Source of the DNA: Candidatus Epulonipiscioides gigas
GTDB taxonomy: Bacteria; Bacillota; Clostridia; Lachnospirales; Cellulosilyticaceae
Reading direction: 5' to 3'
DNA: 64,000 nucleotides
Assembly (NCBI GenBank): GCA_001983555.1
Contig: LJHE01000059.1
Location: 1-64,000 of the forward strand
In this document: positions 25,755-34,984 of the stretch, piece after piece
Position numbering within the stretch: position 1 is the stretch's first letter
How the letters are laid out: every line of letters starts with the position of its first letter
Made by a program: the position numbers and the translations under genes
The notes under the pieces: generated by a model
What the model saw: the letters and a program-made list of their open reading frames with translations, nothing else
Database searches by the model: none
Told to the model about the DNA's origin: nothing

Positions 25755-26036
25755 TTATTCAATATCAGAGTCCATTTTTTCTTTAATCTGTGACAATTCA
25801 TCTTTTATGGCTTTTAAATTAACCTCTTGATTTTCAAGCGTATTAGTAGTTAATTGTGTTATTGTCTCAGCCAAATTAGTATTTGTTTCACGAAATAACA
25901 TGAGTTGTTCATATAATTTGTCTTTATCTAATAATTGAGCTTGATACATCTTCCAAATAAACACTCCACACGCTCCGACCATAACGACGGGAAATCCTAA
26001 ATCTGCCAATAATTGTTGCAATGTATCAACTTCCAT
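25755..26036 (-). CDS. BhlA/UviB-like small holin-type membrane protein
   Basis: 93 residues: one N-terminal membrane helix (FPVVMVGACGVFIWKMY, residues 15-31) followed by a charged coiled coil (KDKLYEQLMLFRETNTNLAETI...). This plan matches the BhlA/UviB family of bacteriocin or prophage holins. A GGGGG-type site precedes the start codon. No endolysin, portal or capsid gene is nearby, so it is either an orphan or serves another role at the membrane. Confidence 0.6.
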   Translation of the reverse strand: MEVDTLQQLLADLGFPVVMVGACGVFIWKMYQAQLLDKDKLYEQLMLFRETNTNLAETITQLTTNTLENQEVNLKAIKDELSQIKEKMDSDIE

Positions 26037-26105
26037 TTTAACACCCCCTAAAAAAATAAGCTTCTAATATATTATATGTATACAATATAATACTGGGACA
26101 GGTTA

Positions 26106-27353
26106 TTAAAGAAAAATTTCATCTGGAAAAGCGTTTTTGCTCAAAATTTCCCACATTTTATCTATATAAGATAACGTATAATAGCTTTCATAATAATGAT
26201 AATAAAAAGCTCCTTTTAATGTCATTTTATAATCTAACCCATCAGTTATTATAAATCCCATCTTTTGAGCAAGCCAAATTTCAAATTTATAAATTTTGTC
26301 AATATCTGCTCCAAAAAATTCCTGAAAATCTTTTTTATTTACCTTTGTACTATAAGCTGTCCAAAATAAATAATATACCATACGTTGACCTACAGTAAAA
26401 TATGAAGTTAGCGCTGTTGGTAATTCTCCTTTTTCTATACGATTTACATAGGCATCTATATCAAAAGTGTTTACTTTAAACTGCTCTTTTAATAAAGTTG
26501 TAGCAGAGCAACCAAAACCTAAAAAATTATCTCTTGTCATAGATGAATATTTTGCATTTTTAGTACTTGAAAAAGTCCAAATAGAATCTCTAATATACCC
26601 CTTCTGATTACAGTATAATGTTATTTTGTCTAAGAGCTTACGTTTTTCGCTATTTTTCATAGGTTTAATAATTGTTTTAGTAAAATTAAAATTTATAAAA
26701 GGATATATAGCAATATGATTTGCTCCATTTGCAAAAGCCATATCGATATCATATTTAAGGTCATCAAAAGACTGATGTGGTAGTGCAAAAATAAAATCCA
26801 TAGATACAGTTTCAAATGATATGCTCGCTAATGCATCAAACATTTTACTATAATCAACATTTTTTCTACCTAAAATATTTAAAAACTTATTTTGAAACGA
26901 CTGAATGCCAATACTTATTTTATTTACTCCAATATTTTTTAGCTTTGTTAAAGTTTCTATAGTTACATTTTCAGGATGGAGCTCTAGTCCTATTCCTTCT
27001 GTAATTTCAAAATGTTCATTTATAGCATTAATTATTTCTTGCAGTCTATCTATTACTAAAGCTGGCGTACCTCCACCAAAATATAAACTCGTAACAGTTT
27101 TTTTTCCTATTGATTGGTTACCCACCATATGAATTTCCTTTATTAAATTGTCTATATACAAATTACTTTTATCTTTCTCATACTGTTCTTTACAATATGG
27201 ACAAAATGAGCATATATTATTACAAAATGGTATATGTACATAAAGACCTAAATTATTAAGACTAGAATATTCTAATTTTTTATCATAATCTGATGTAAAT
27301 TTAAATGGCTTAAATGATTTAGTAAGCCACATTCGTGTTAAAGTTGTTATCAT
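26106..27353 (-). CDS. Radical SAM protein, HemW/coproporphyrinogen oxidase-like
   Basis: 415 residues. The 4Fe-4S cluster site is Cys44-x3-Cys48-x2-Cys51 in YVHIPFCNNICSFCPYC, the HemN/HemW style. SAM-binding YFGGGTPAL, ELHPENVT and SIGIQSFQNKFLNILGR follow. A C-terminal HemN-like winged-helix region completes it. The N-terminal extension (MITTLTRMWLTKSFKPFKF) is characteristic of a clostridial subgroup that is encoded next to a second radical SAM enzyme, as here (11-bp gap). The function of that pair is not known to me; a role in coproporphyrin oxidation is unlikely without other heme genes. Confidence 0.8.
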   Translation of the reverse strand: MITTLTRMWLTKSFKPFKFTSDYDKKLEYSSLNNLGLYVHIPFCNNICSFCPYCKEQYEKDKSNLYIDNLIKEIHMVGNQSIGKKTVTSLYFGGGTPALVIDRLQEIINAINEHFEITEGIGLELHPENVTIETLTKLKNIGVNKISIGIQSFQNKFLNILGRKNVDYSKMFDALASISFETVSMDFIFALPHQSFDDLKYDIDMAFANGANHIAIYPFINFNFTKTIIKPMKNSEKRKLLDKITLYCNQKGYIRDSIWTFSSTKNAKYSSMTRDNFLGFGCSATTLLKEQFKVNTFDIDAYVNRIEKGELPTALTSYFTVGQRMVYYLFWTAYSTKVNKKDFQEFFGADIDKIYKFEIWLAQKMGFIITDGLDYKMTLKGAFYYHYYESYYTLSYIDKMWEILSKNAFPDEIFL

Positions 27354-27364
27354 GAGATGCTCCT

Positions 27365-28267
27365 TTATACATATTTTAAATAGGTTTTTAACATGTCACA
27401 CATCACTTTTAGATTACCTCTAAATAATAATGTATATTCTGCAACAAAAAAATATCCACATTCATCACAGAGACCTTTTACATCTATACATCTGCCACAA
27501 GTACTTATTTTTCCATTTTCTATTACTAAACATTGATGACAAGGTGTATCAAAAGTATTGTTAATTATATAAGGAAATGCAGATTTTAAATTAAATATAG
27601 GCATTCCTTCTTGCATCATCTTAACTATAGTATTACAGCAATTATTTTTTTCTTGTTTAGTTAATTTTAATGCTTGCGTTCCCTCATATGGAGTGTGAAA
27701 ATTAAATGAAACTGCACGAACATTTTTTAGTTCTTTAGCTTGTCTGCATACATTTTCTATCTTGTCCATATTTATCTTATTAATAGCCATATAAAAACAT
27801 ATATTATTACTAGTAGCTTGTTCTATATTTTCCATTATTATATCATATGTATTTCCACGTATTAAGTTGTGCTTTTCTCTATCTCCATCTAAACTTAATA
27901 AAATTAAATCCGCTTCTGGTAAGTCTAATTTAAAAGTTCCATTGGTAACCACATTTACAATTAGAAATCCTATTTTTTTAGCTTCAACTACTAGATCTCG
28001 TAAAGTTTTATTATTGTCTTGCCATAAAAATGTTTCTCCACCACAAAAAAATAAAATTTTTACCCCCATGTTATATAATTTGTGCATTTCATCTTTTATT
28101 TGTAGATATGGATGGATAATTGCATTTAAATTATTAACCGAGCAATGTTTACAACTTAAATTACATTTATCTGTTAAAATTATAGTTCCTAAAATTGGTT
28201 TCTTTTGTTTAAATATTAGTGTTTTTATTCCAAAAGTGGCTAAGTTCATAAATGTTGAAATCTTCAT
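27365..28267 (-). CDS. Radical SAM protein, partner of the HemW-like enzyme
   Basis: About 300 residues from the ATG at 28267 (AAGGAGC upstream). The cluster motif TDKCNLSCKHCSV is followed by LFFCGGETFLW and LLSLDGDREKHNLIRG. The C-terminal part adds more cysteines (CHQCLVI, TCGRCIDVKGLCDECGYF), which could bind an auxiliary Fe-S cluster as in SPASM-type enzymes. It is the first gene of a two-gene operon with 26106-27353. Substrate unknown; no precursor peptide is visible nearby. Confidence 0.8.
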   Translation of the reverse strand: MKISTFMNLATFGIKTLIFKQKKPILGTIILTDKCNLSCKHCSVNNLNAIIHPYLQIKDEMHKLYNMGVKILFFCGGETFLWQDNNKTLRDLVVEAKKIGFLIVNVVTNGTFKLDLPEADLILLSLDGDREKHNLIRGNTYDIIMENIEQATSNNICFYMAINKINMDKIENVCRQAKELKNVRAVSFNFHTPYEGTQALKLTKQEKNNCCNTIVKMMQEGMPIFNLKSAFPYIINNTFDTPCHQCLVIENGKISTCGRCIDVKGLCDECGYFFVAEYTLLFRGNLKVMCDMLKTYLKYV

Positions 28268-28337
28268 ATTTTGCTCCTTAATCAAAAAATATAAGAGCTG
28301 AAACTATTTTTGTTCCAGCTATAACAGTTTATTTTAA

Positions 28338-29179
28338 TTATAACATATCAGAAATAATGGTGTCTACAACTTCTTGGCTTATATTTAATTTTTGTGCAAT
28401 CTGTCTAGCATCTAGCTCTAATTCAGAATAATAAATTTTAACTTTTCCTATGAGCTGAGCTCCCCTTCTTCTTTGCCTTTTTCTTTGGCAGATTCTAAAG
28501 AGCTTTTTTCGTTAATCAAATTTTCTTCACGTTTAAAATATCTTTCTCTTTCTTCATCATCCATACTTATAACTGATAATTTATCTTTAGCTTTTTTGAT
28601 AGCTTTATTTTTACTTTCTACTTCTTTTATTATTTGGCTTTCAGGATTTTTTATAAATTCTATCCATGTTTCTAATAAATTATTTTTATTTGCATTTGTT
28701 AGTTTCGGGAGCTCTATAAAGTGTATTTCTTCCATATCTTTTAGTTCTTCGTTAGTTTCTATTTGTTTTAATCTATAGCAATTGTGATATATATTGTTTG
28801 TTATAAATTTGAAATCTACAATATTAATGAGTATGGTTTTTAATTTGTTATATTTATCAGTTTCTTTTAATTGAGATTCATACATTTTGCTCCAATAATA
28901 AAGCGTTCTTTTTATCATATTATATTGATTTGATATTTGAATTTCTATATTAATTATAGTTCCATCTTGAGTAATAGCTTTAATATCCAGTCTTGAAAAC
29001 TTATCTCATAAATATTCTTTTTCTACATCTGTATTTTTAATTTCTACACTAGTTATTTTATCCGTTTCTTTTGTTTTAAGTACTGCATTTAAAAAAGATA
29101 TTAGAATTTCTGCACTATCTTCTGCTCCAAATATCTTTTTAAATATAAAATCTACTTTTGGTCTTAATAATGTTATCAT
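28338..29179 (-). pseudogene. Rpn-family PD-(D/E)XK nuclease gene with stop and frameshift
   Basis: Translating from the ATG at 29179 (AGAGGTGAT upstream) gives MITLLRPKVDFIFKKIFG, the classic start of the Rpn/PDDEXK transposase-like family. A single TGA at about codon 58 (after KEYL, where a Gly codon is usual) interrupts it; the frame continues DKFSRLDIKA...INIEIQISNQYNMIKRTLYYW, holding the catalytic D and E-x-Q. Near the end a run of four G causes a shift: the frame ends GELSS, whereas the next frame continues IGKVKIYYSELELDARQIAQ to a stop at 28338. Two lesions indicate decay, although the part from 28918 could still be translated. Confidence 0.8.
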
Positions 29180-29308
29180 TTTATCACCTCTTATTATTAA
29201 TTATAATTTAAATAAATTTTTTTGTCTAACACTTTGTGCTACTCTTTTCTACCTTGATTTTTATAAATTCTAATATAAAATAAGTATAAAAAGGGAAAGG
29301 AAAATTTT

Positions 29309-29833
29309 ATGAGCTATGACCCAGTAGATACTACACCAAATAAATTAGTTATTTTATATTTATTGTCTAAAATACCAGTTCCTCTTACACTTTCTCAAAT
29401 TACAACAGCTATTTTAGAACAAAATTATTGCGACTATTTTTCCCTTCAACAAAACTTGGCAGAATTAAAAAATTCTTTATTTATCATAAAAAATAATCAA
29501 GATAATATCTCAAGTTTTCAAATAACTCCAAAAGGCGCGGAGCTTGCTAATATTCATATAAACAAAATAAAAAAAGATATTTTAGCTGAAATTGATCAAT
29601 TTATTCATGATAATTATATGAGCGCAAAAAATAATTTGGATGTACATGCTGTTTACACTAAGAAGAAAGAACATGAATATATTGTAACCTGTAAAATTAT
29701 TGAAAAAAATTCAACTCTAATTGAATTAAACTTAAATGTAAGTACAAATAATATGGCAAATTCTATTTGCAATACTTTTAAAAATAATACTAATGAAATA
29801 TATAGTGAAATTTTGCATTTATTGATAAAATAG
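29309..29833 (+). CDS. DUF4364 family protein
   Basis: 174 residues. The start PNKLVILYLLSKIPVPLTLSQI and YFSLQQNLAELKNSLFI form a winged-helix-like N-terminal half; the second half is an alpha/beta part. This is the DUF4364 family common in Clostridia, which may be DNA-binding but is uncharacterised. It lies 25 bp upstream of the ABC-F gene with a good AAAGGGAAAGG site for each, so the two are probably co-transcribed. Confidence 0.75.
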   Translation: MSYDPVDTTPNKLVILYLLSKIPVPLTLSQITTAILEQNYCDYFSLQQNLAELKNSLFIIKNNQDNISSFQITPKGAELANIHINKIKKDILAEIDQFIHDNYMSAKNNLDVHAVYTKKKEHEYIVTCKIIEKNSTLIELNLNVSTNNMANSICNTFKNNTNEIYSEILHLLIK

Positions 29834-29858
29834 AATAGAAAGGGAAAGGATAGTTTTT

Positions 29859-31784
29859 ATGATAATTGCTGTAAACCATATAAAAAAGAGCTTTGATGAT
29901 GTTGAAGTTTTATCTGACATACATTTCCATGCTGAATATTTAGATAAAATTGCAATAGTAGGCAATAATGGAGCTGGAAAAACAACCTTATTTAAAATTA
30001 TAACGGGTGAGCTCACCCCTGATGCTGGAGATATAACATACACAAAAAATTGTCAAATAGGATATTTATCTCAAAATATGGAGATAAATTCTAATAATAC
30101 AGTTTTTGACGAGCTATTAAGTGTATTTAATCATCTTTTAGAAATAGAAGAAAAACTAACTAAGCTCGCAGAAGAAATTTCAAAAACACATTCTGTTGCT
30201 GCTAGTCTCCAATATGATGAACTTAGACAGACGTTTGAAAACCTTAAAGGATATCAATATAAAAGTCTTGTAAAAGGTGTCTTAAAAGGATTAGGTTTTG
30301 ATGAAGATATTTATACTAAAAGAATTAAAATTTTATCAGGAGGACAAAAAACAAGAATTGCTCTTGCTAAACTATTACTTGAAGAACCTACACTTTTACT
30401 ATTAGATGAGCCTACTAATCATCTTGATATTAACTCTATTGAATGGCTAGAAGGATTTTTAAAAAATTATAAAGGTACTGTTTTAATTATCTCACATGAT
30501 AGATTTTTCTTAGACAAAGTTGTTAATAAAGTTGTTCAGATAGAGTTTGGAAAAAGTCAGATATATAATGGAAATTATGACGATTTTGTTGTAGAAAGTG
30601 CAAAAGTCCATGAAATTTTGGTTAAAGCTTATGAAAAACAACAGCAGGAGTTAAATAGGCAAAAAGCGGTAATTGCGAAATTAAAGCAATTTAATAGAGA
30701 AAAGTCTATAAAAAGAGCAAGAAGCCGTGAAAAAGCTCTTTCTAAAATTGAAGTTTTAGAAATGCCGATGATTGATGATAAACCTATGAATCTTGTGCTT
30801 GCTCCTAAAGTTGAAAGTGGTAAAGAAGTTTTAACTGTGAGAGATTTGGGTCTTAAATTTGGTAGTAAAACTATTTTTTCTCATATAAATTTTGATGTAA
30901 GAAAAGGTGACAAAATTGCAATTGTTGGTCCAAATGGAGTTGGAAAAACTAGTATTTTTAGAATTATTTTGGAGCAAATTCAAGCTAGTGCAGGAATAGT
31001 TACAATAGGGACAAAAGTTCATATTGGATATTATGACCAAGAACAAAAAAATCTTAATTTAAACAATACTATAATGGAGGAATTGCAACAAACCTATCCA
31101 AATCTTACAAATGGTAATATTAGAAATATATTAGCTGCATTTTTATTTACAGGTGATGATGTATTTAAACAAATTAGCTCATTAAGTGGAGGAGAAAAAG
31201 GTCGTGTATCTTTGGCAAAAATTATGCTTTCATCTGCTAATTTCTTGCTACTTGATGAACCTACAAATCATTTAGATATTATGTCAAAAGAAGTTCTTGA
31301 GCGTGCTATAAGTATTTATCCTGGAACAGTTTTATATATTTCTCATGATCGTTATTTTATAAATCAAACTTCTACTAAAATACTTGAAATGTCTGCAGAT
31401 TCTATGACTCTTTATCTTGGTAATTATGACTATTATTTAGAAAAGAAAAAAGAGCTTAGCTTAATCCGACCGCTTAATACTACAAATAATAGCTCTAAAA
31501 ATGAAACAACAACTATTAATAAACAAAATTGGCAAAAAAATAAAGAATTACAAACAGATATGCGTAAGCTTAATACACAAATAGCAAAAGTGGAGCTATC
31601 TATTGAACGGACAGAACAGGAAATAGATGAGATAGATGCAAAACTTTGTTTGCCTGAATATTATTCTAGTTTTGATAAACATGCTCCTTTATCTAAAAGA
31701 AAAGAAGGCTTAGAGAAACACTTGATAGATTTATATAATAAACTAGAAAAGCTTGATATTGAGCTCGCTATTTTAAAAGGATGA
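29859..31784 (+). CDS. ABC-F family ATPase (ribosome-associated)
   Basis: Soluble duplicated ATPase that acts on the ribosome; some members give antibiotic resistance, others are translation factors. Two nucleotide-binding domains: Walker A VGNNGAGKTTLFKI (about residue 35) and VGPNGVGKTSIFRI (about residue 353); signatures LSGGQKTRIALAKLLL and LSGGEKGRVSLAKIML; Walker B LLLLDEPTNHLDI and FLLLDEPTNHLDI. A charged linker (KAYEKQQQELNRQKAVIAKL...KRARSREKAL) lies between them, and a C-terminal coiled coil follows. 641 residues, near Uup/YdiF. No membrane segment. Confidence 0.93.
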   Translation: MIIAVNHIKKSFDDVEVLSDIHFHAEYLDKIAIVGNNGAGKTTLFKIITGELTPDAGDITYTKNCQIGYLSQNMEINSNNTVFDELLSVFNHLLEIEEKLTKLAEEISKTHSVAASLQYDELRQTFENLKGYQYKSLVKGVLKGLGFDEDIYTKRIKILSGGQKTRIALAKLLLEEPTLLLLDEPTNHLDINSIEWLEGFLKNYKGTVLIISHDRFFLDKVVNKVVQIEFGKSQIYNGNYDDFVVESAKVHEILVKAYEKQQQELNRQKAVIAKLKQFNREKSIKRARSREKALSKIEVLEMPMIDDKPMNLVLAPKVESGKEVLTVRDLGLKFGSKTIFSHINFDVRKGDKIAIVGPNGVGKTSIFRIILEQIQASAGIVTIGTKVHIGYYDQEQKNLNLNNTIMEELQQTYPNLTNGNIRNILAAFLFTGDDVFKQISSLSGGEKGRVSLAKIMLSSANFLLLDEPTNHLDIMSKEVLERAISIYPGTVLYISHDRYFINQTSTKILEMSADSMTLYLGNYDYYLEKKKELSLIRPLNTTNNSSKNETTTINKQNWQKNKELQTDMRKLNTQIAKVELSIERTEQEIDEIDAKLCLPEYYSSFDKHAPLSKRKEGLEKHLIDLYNKLEKLDIELAILKG

Positions 31785-31798
31785 TTTAATTTTTAATG

Positions 31799-31827
31799 GG
31801 CAAAAACACCAACAAGGTGTTCTTGCC
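31799..31827. terminator. Terminator between ABC-F and sulfatase genes
   Basis: GGCAAAAACACC and GGTGTTCTTGCC form a stem with two mismatches around AACAA. It lies between convergent genes, so it may work in both directions. Confidence 0.6.
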
Positions 31828-31833
31828 ATAATT

Positions 31834-33339
31834 CTACTTTATTTCAACTTCAGTTTCTTTTAAGAAATCATCAAGCATTTTTCTCATTTTATTTAATTGT
31901 TCTTCATATGCAGGTTTTCCTACTAAATTATTTGTTTCCAATGGATCTTCTTTCATGTTCCACATTTCTTCTATAATAGGATGGCATAAGTGATACCTTA
32001 CATATTTGTAGTCATGAGTTCTAACATATTTAGAATGAATAGACTGATAATTTTCAGGATCGGGATGATTATCTATATCAACATAATTATCATTAAAATC
32101 ATTTTCTCCATATACTGCATCATGAATTTCTTTTTTCTCACCATCAATTAATGGTCTCACGCTGTCACCATACATATCTTGCGTTTTCTTTAATCCTGAA
32201 AAATCTAAAATTGTTGGACATATATCTACGGTTGAAACTAATCCATCAATCCATTGCTCTTTTTTATCACGAGGGTCAAATATGACAAGTGGAGCTCTAA
32301 TTGACTCTTCATATAATAGCTCTTTACCACCAAGCTGTTTAGAGCCACAGAAATACCCATTATCAGAAGTGTAAATAATAATTGTATTATCTGCCATTTC
32401 AAGGTCTTCTAATTTTGAGCGTATTACTCCTACTGCTTCATCTACTCCAGAAATTAAACCATAATAGTTTTGGAAGTCTTGCTGAAAAACTTCTTCATCT
32501 TTCCAAGCACCACGCCCAGACATACCTGGAGTTTTTTCCATCTTTTCACTTCCCCAATACTCAGCTGCATTACGACTTTTTATTCTAACAACTTCTGGAA
32601 GCACTTCAAAATACTCTGGTTTATCATTTTCCATTCGCTTAATTGTCATATCTTTATAAAACTCTTTCCATTTTTTACTAGCAATCATAGGTCTATGAGG
32701 TGCTTTAAAACTTATAGAAAGAGCAAATGGTTTACCAGTTTCTTTTGCCTGCTCTAAGAATTCTTCTGCCTGATGAGCATTAAACATAGTTAAATGGTCG
32801 TCACCAAATGTATTTTCATAACCATTAAATTTATTTTGTTTATCTGGTAAATAGTTTCCTTGAGCTGTAAATCCTTTCCATACATCAAATTCATTAATTG
32901 GCATTGAAGATGTTTCGTGATCAAGATGTTTTGTTACTTTATAATATGGGTCATTTTGATTGCTTAATGGATTAATATTTCTAGTACCATTATGCTGTTT
33001 TATATCTGTAACAGGAAATCCAAATTTACCTATAAACCCAGTAAAATACCCACTTTTTCTAAGTAGTACAGGATATGATTCTTGATATTCCTCTGTTGAT
33101 ACAGTATAGTCAGTGGGTAAATCAAAACCACATCTGTGTTGAACAATATATTTTCCAAGTTGCATAGTAGCTCGACTAGGCATACATATTGGAGCAACAT
33201 GAAAAGCATTACTAAATTTTGTCCCTTCACTGGCCATCTTATCAATATTTGGGGTATATACTTGTGTATATCCCATAAAACCAAAGGTGTCATATCTTTG
33301 GTCGTCAGTCAACATAAAAATAATATTTGGTCTTTGCAT
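31834..33339 (-). CDS. Arylsulfatase family (alkaline phosphatase superfamily) enzyme
   Basis: Hydrolyses sulfate esters, probably of glycans. The metal site begins IIFMLTDDQRYDTFGFMG (Asp12, Asp13), and the sulfatase signature is C52-M-P-S-R56, where the Cys becomes formylglycine; in anaerobes this needs an anSME radical SAM enzyme, not seen here. KAPHRPM, YTSDNGYFCG and a C-terminal ...WNMKEDPLETNNL segment agree with family S1. I place the start at the ATG at 33339 with GGAGGAT upstream; the longer frame to 33414 has no site. No signal peptide, so it is cytoplasmic and would need imported substrate. Confidence 0.88.
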   Translation of the reverse strand: MQRPNIIFMLTDDQRYDTFGFMGYTQVYTPNIDKMASEGTKFSNAFHVAPICMPSRATMQLGKYIVQHRCGFDLPTDYTVSTEEYQESYPVLLRKSGYFTGFIGKFGFPVTDIKQHNGTRNINPLSNQNDPYYKVTKHLDHETSSMPINEFDVWKGFTAQGNYLPDKQNKFNGYENTFGDDHLTMFNAHQAEEFLEQAKETGKPFALSISFKAPHRPMIASKKWKEFYKDMTIKRMENDKPEYFEVLPEVVRIKSRNAAEYWGSEKMEKTPGMSGRGAWKDEEVFQQDFQNYYGLISGVDEAVGVIRSKLEDLEMADNTIIIYTSDNGYFCGSKQLGGKELLYEESIRAPLVIFDPRDKKEQWIDGLVSTVDICPTILDFSGLKKTQDMYGDSVRPLIDGEKKEIHDAVYGENDFNDNYVDIDNHPDPENYQSIHSKYVRTHDYKYVRYHLCHPIIEEMWNMKEDPLETNNLVGKPAYEEQLNKMRKMLDDFLKETEVEIK

Positions 33340-33479
33340 TTTATCCTCCAATAATAAAAATTTGTCTTTCTTTATTAACTTATCCATAAAAAATAATTTT
33401 ATAACCCAATACATACTTTTATGAATGGCTAAGAGACTGTCGCACTAAAATAATAAAGAGGAAAGTGCCAACGACAAAA

Positions 33480-33523
33480 AGGGGTATCGTCTAGGATTAT
33501 TTTTTCCTAAAAACGATATCCCT
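33480..33523. repeat. Long hairpin repeat R, copy 1
   Basis: AGGGGTATCGTCTAGGA pairs with TCCTAAAAACGATATCCCT around an AT loop. The same hairpin with GTCTAGGATTATTTTTTCCTA identical in the centre recurs at 41606-41650. Located just past the 3' end of the GH18 gene, it probably works as a terminator for it and may be a dispersed REP-like element. Confidence 0.7.
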
Positions 33524-33528
33524 ATTTT

Positions 33529-34872
33529 TTATGCGTAATAAGATTGAAGAACTTTTTCTAATTCAGGAGGGTTATTTACAGCAAGATTTATAGCACTTGA
33601 AAGTATATTTGCTTGGTCAAAAGCAGATTGCCAACTAAATAATCCAGCTAGACAATTATCAATTACATATTGACCTTTATAATAGATTGAAAACTCATTT
33701 TCAAAAGATAAGAAAAAATTGCCATCTGGATCTGCGATATAAGTGGATTTTGCATCATTATCAAATTTCACAGTATAACCATTTTTATTTAGATACTCTC
33801 TTCTAATTTCATCAAAACTTTTTGTAATAGATGAACCTTGCCTACCATAAAACGCAACTCCAACTATAATTTTACTTGCAGGCATTCCAGCATTAATTAA
33901 ATTTTTAACATATAAGTCTACACTTATGTTGCTAAGGCTAAGCTCTGAGCTATATAAGTTTCCTTGATGTTTATGTCCTTTTTCCCCTGAGTTCCCAGCT
34001 GTAAAGTCATATGTCATTACATTAAAGTAGTCAATAAATTTTGCTATTTTTGCTATTTCTACATTTTTGATGTAACTACTATCAGCTATTCCAGCAACTG
34101 TAATTAATTTATTTTTACCTAAAACTATTCTCAGAGCTTCAACTAGAAGTGTAAAATTTGCTGTGTCTTCTTTTCGAGATTTTATCCCCGCTGCACTACT
34201 GCCTGGGTATTCCCAGTCTAAATCTATTCCATCTAAACCATATTCATTAACCCATTTTTGAGCTTCTCTAGCAAATTTAAATCTACTTTCTGCTGTCAAA
34301 GCAGCATCTGAAAATCCATCTGCTGCCCAACCACCAATTGCCAAAGTAACTTTTAAATTTGGATTGTAATTTTTAAGCTCCACAAGTTCTTTTAAATATC
34401 GTTTTGAATATACAGAAAATGTACCATCTGAATTAATTAAAGCAAATGCATATACTACAAAGTCAAGTAAAGTTGGATCTACATTATTTGGACTTCCAAG
34501 AATATATTCTCCCACAATTTTTTTTGAATTAGGGCAAATCGGATTTGTGGTAAGTCGCAAGGGTGATTGTGTTTGTGCTCCTTGAAGTGATGTAATAATG
34601 TCTAAAAGGTCTTGCCCATCTGTTAATGTATCATCATTTTGGTAAACAACAGCACGAACTATATTAGATTCATCTAAAATATAAAAGGAAAGCTCTGTTT
34701 CAGGTGAATGCAAGAAAACAAAACGAATATTATGTTCAAGTAAAAATTCACCATAAGTATTGATATTTCTAGAAAATAATAAGTCCTGCTTATGTCCTAT
34801 CGCAATAACCGACCAAACTGCTTTGTCTAGCTCAATAGTTGGTTGGTTTAAAATAGATAAATTATCTGGCAT
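33529..34872 (-). CDS. Glycoside hydrolase family 18 protein (chitinase-like)
   Basis: TIM-barrel hydrolase acting on beta-1,4-GlcNAc polymers or related glycans. The catalytic motif DGIDLDWEYP gives Asp214, Asp217, Asp219 and acid Glu221. VTLAIGGWAADGFSDA, FNVMTYDF and IIVGVAFYGRQG are the other conserved strands. The first 110 residues form an extra domain with no recognised motif, and there is no signal peptide. Intracellular GH18 proteins in spore formers are often coat- or cortex-associated, which is a possible alternative to polysaccharide use. AAAGGAG precedes the start. 447 residues. Confidence 0.85.
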   Translation of the reverse strand: MPDNLSILNQPTIELDKAVWSVIAIGHKQDLLFSRNINTYGEFLLEHNIRFVFLHSPETELSFYILDESNIVRAVVYQNDDTLTDGQDLLDIITSLQGAQTQSPLRLTTNPICPNSKKIVGEYILGSPNNVDPTLLDFVVYAFALINSDGTFSVYSKRYLKELVELKNYNPNLKVTLAIGGWAADGFSDAALTAESRFKFAREAQKWVNEYGLDGIDLDWEYPGSSAAGIKSRKEDTANFTLLVEALRIVLGKNKLITVAGIADSSYIKNVEIAKIAKFIDYFNVMTYDFTAGNSGEKGHKHQGNLYSSELSLSNISVDLYVKNLINAGMPASKIIVGVAFYGRQGSSITKSFDEIRREYLNKNGYTVKFDNDAKSTYIADPDGNFFLSFENEFSIYYKGQYVIDNCLAGLFSWQSAFDQANILSSAINLAVNNPPELEKVLQSYYA

Positions 34873-34984
34873 ACTTTATTCTCCTTTTTTAACAAAAATT
34901 TGTATATTATTATATTATTAAAAATCAAGCTTTTTGGTGATAATAATTATAAATTAGTAAAACTTTTGAAAAGGCGGGTTATAT

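Noticed and set aside
25755-26036. Prophage indicated by a holin-like gene
   Set aside because: No terminase, capsid, tail or integrase genes nearby; a single small membrane protein is not enough.
33030-33293. 87-residue minus-strand frame within the sulfatase gene
   Set aside because: Alternate frame of the conserved N-terminal sulfatase region; no independent signal.
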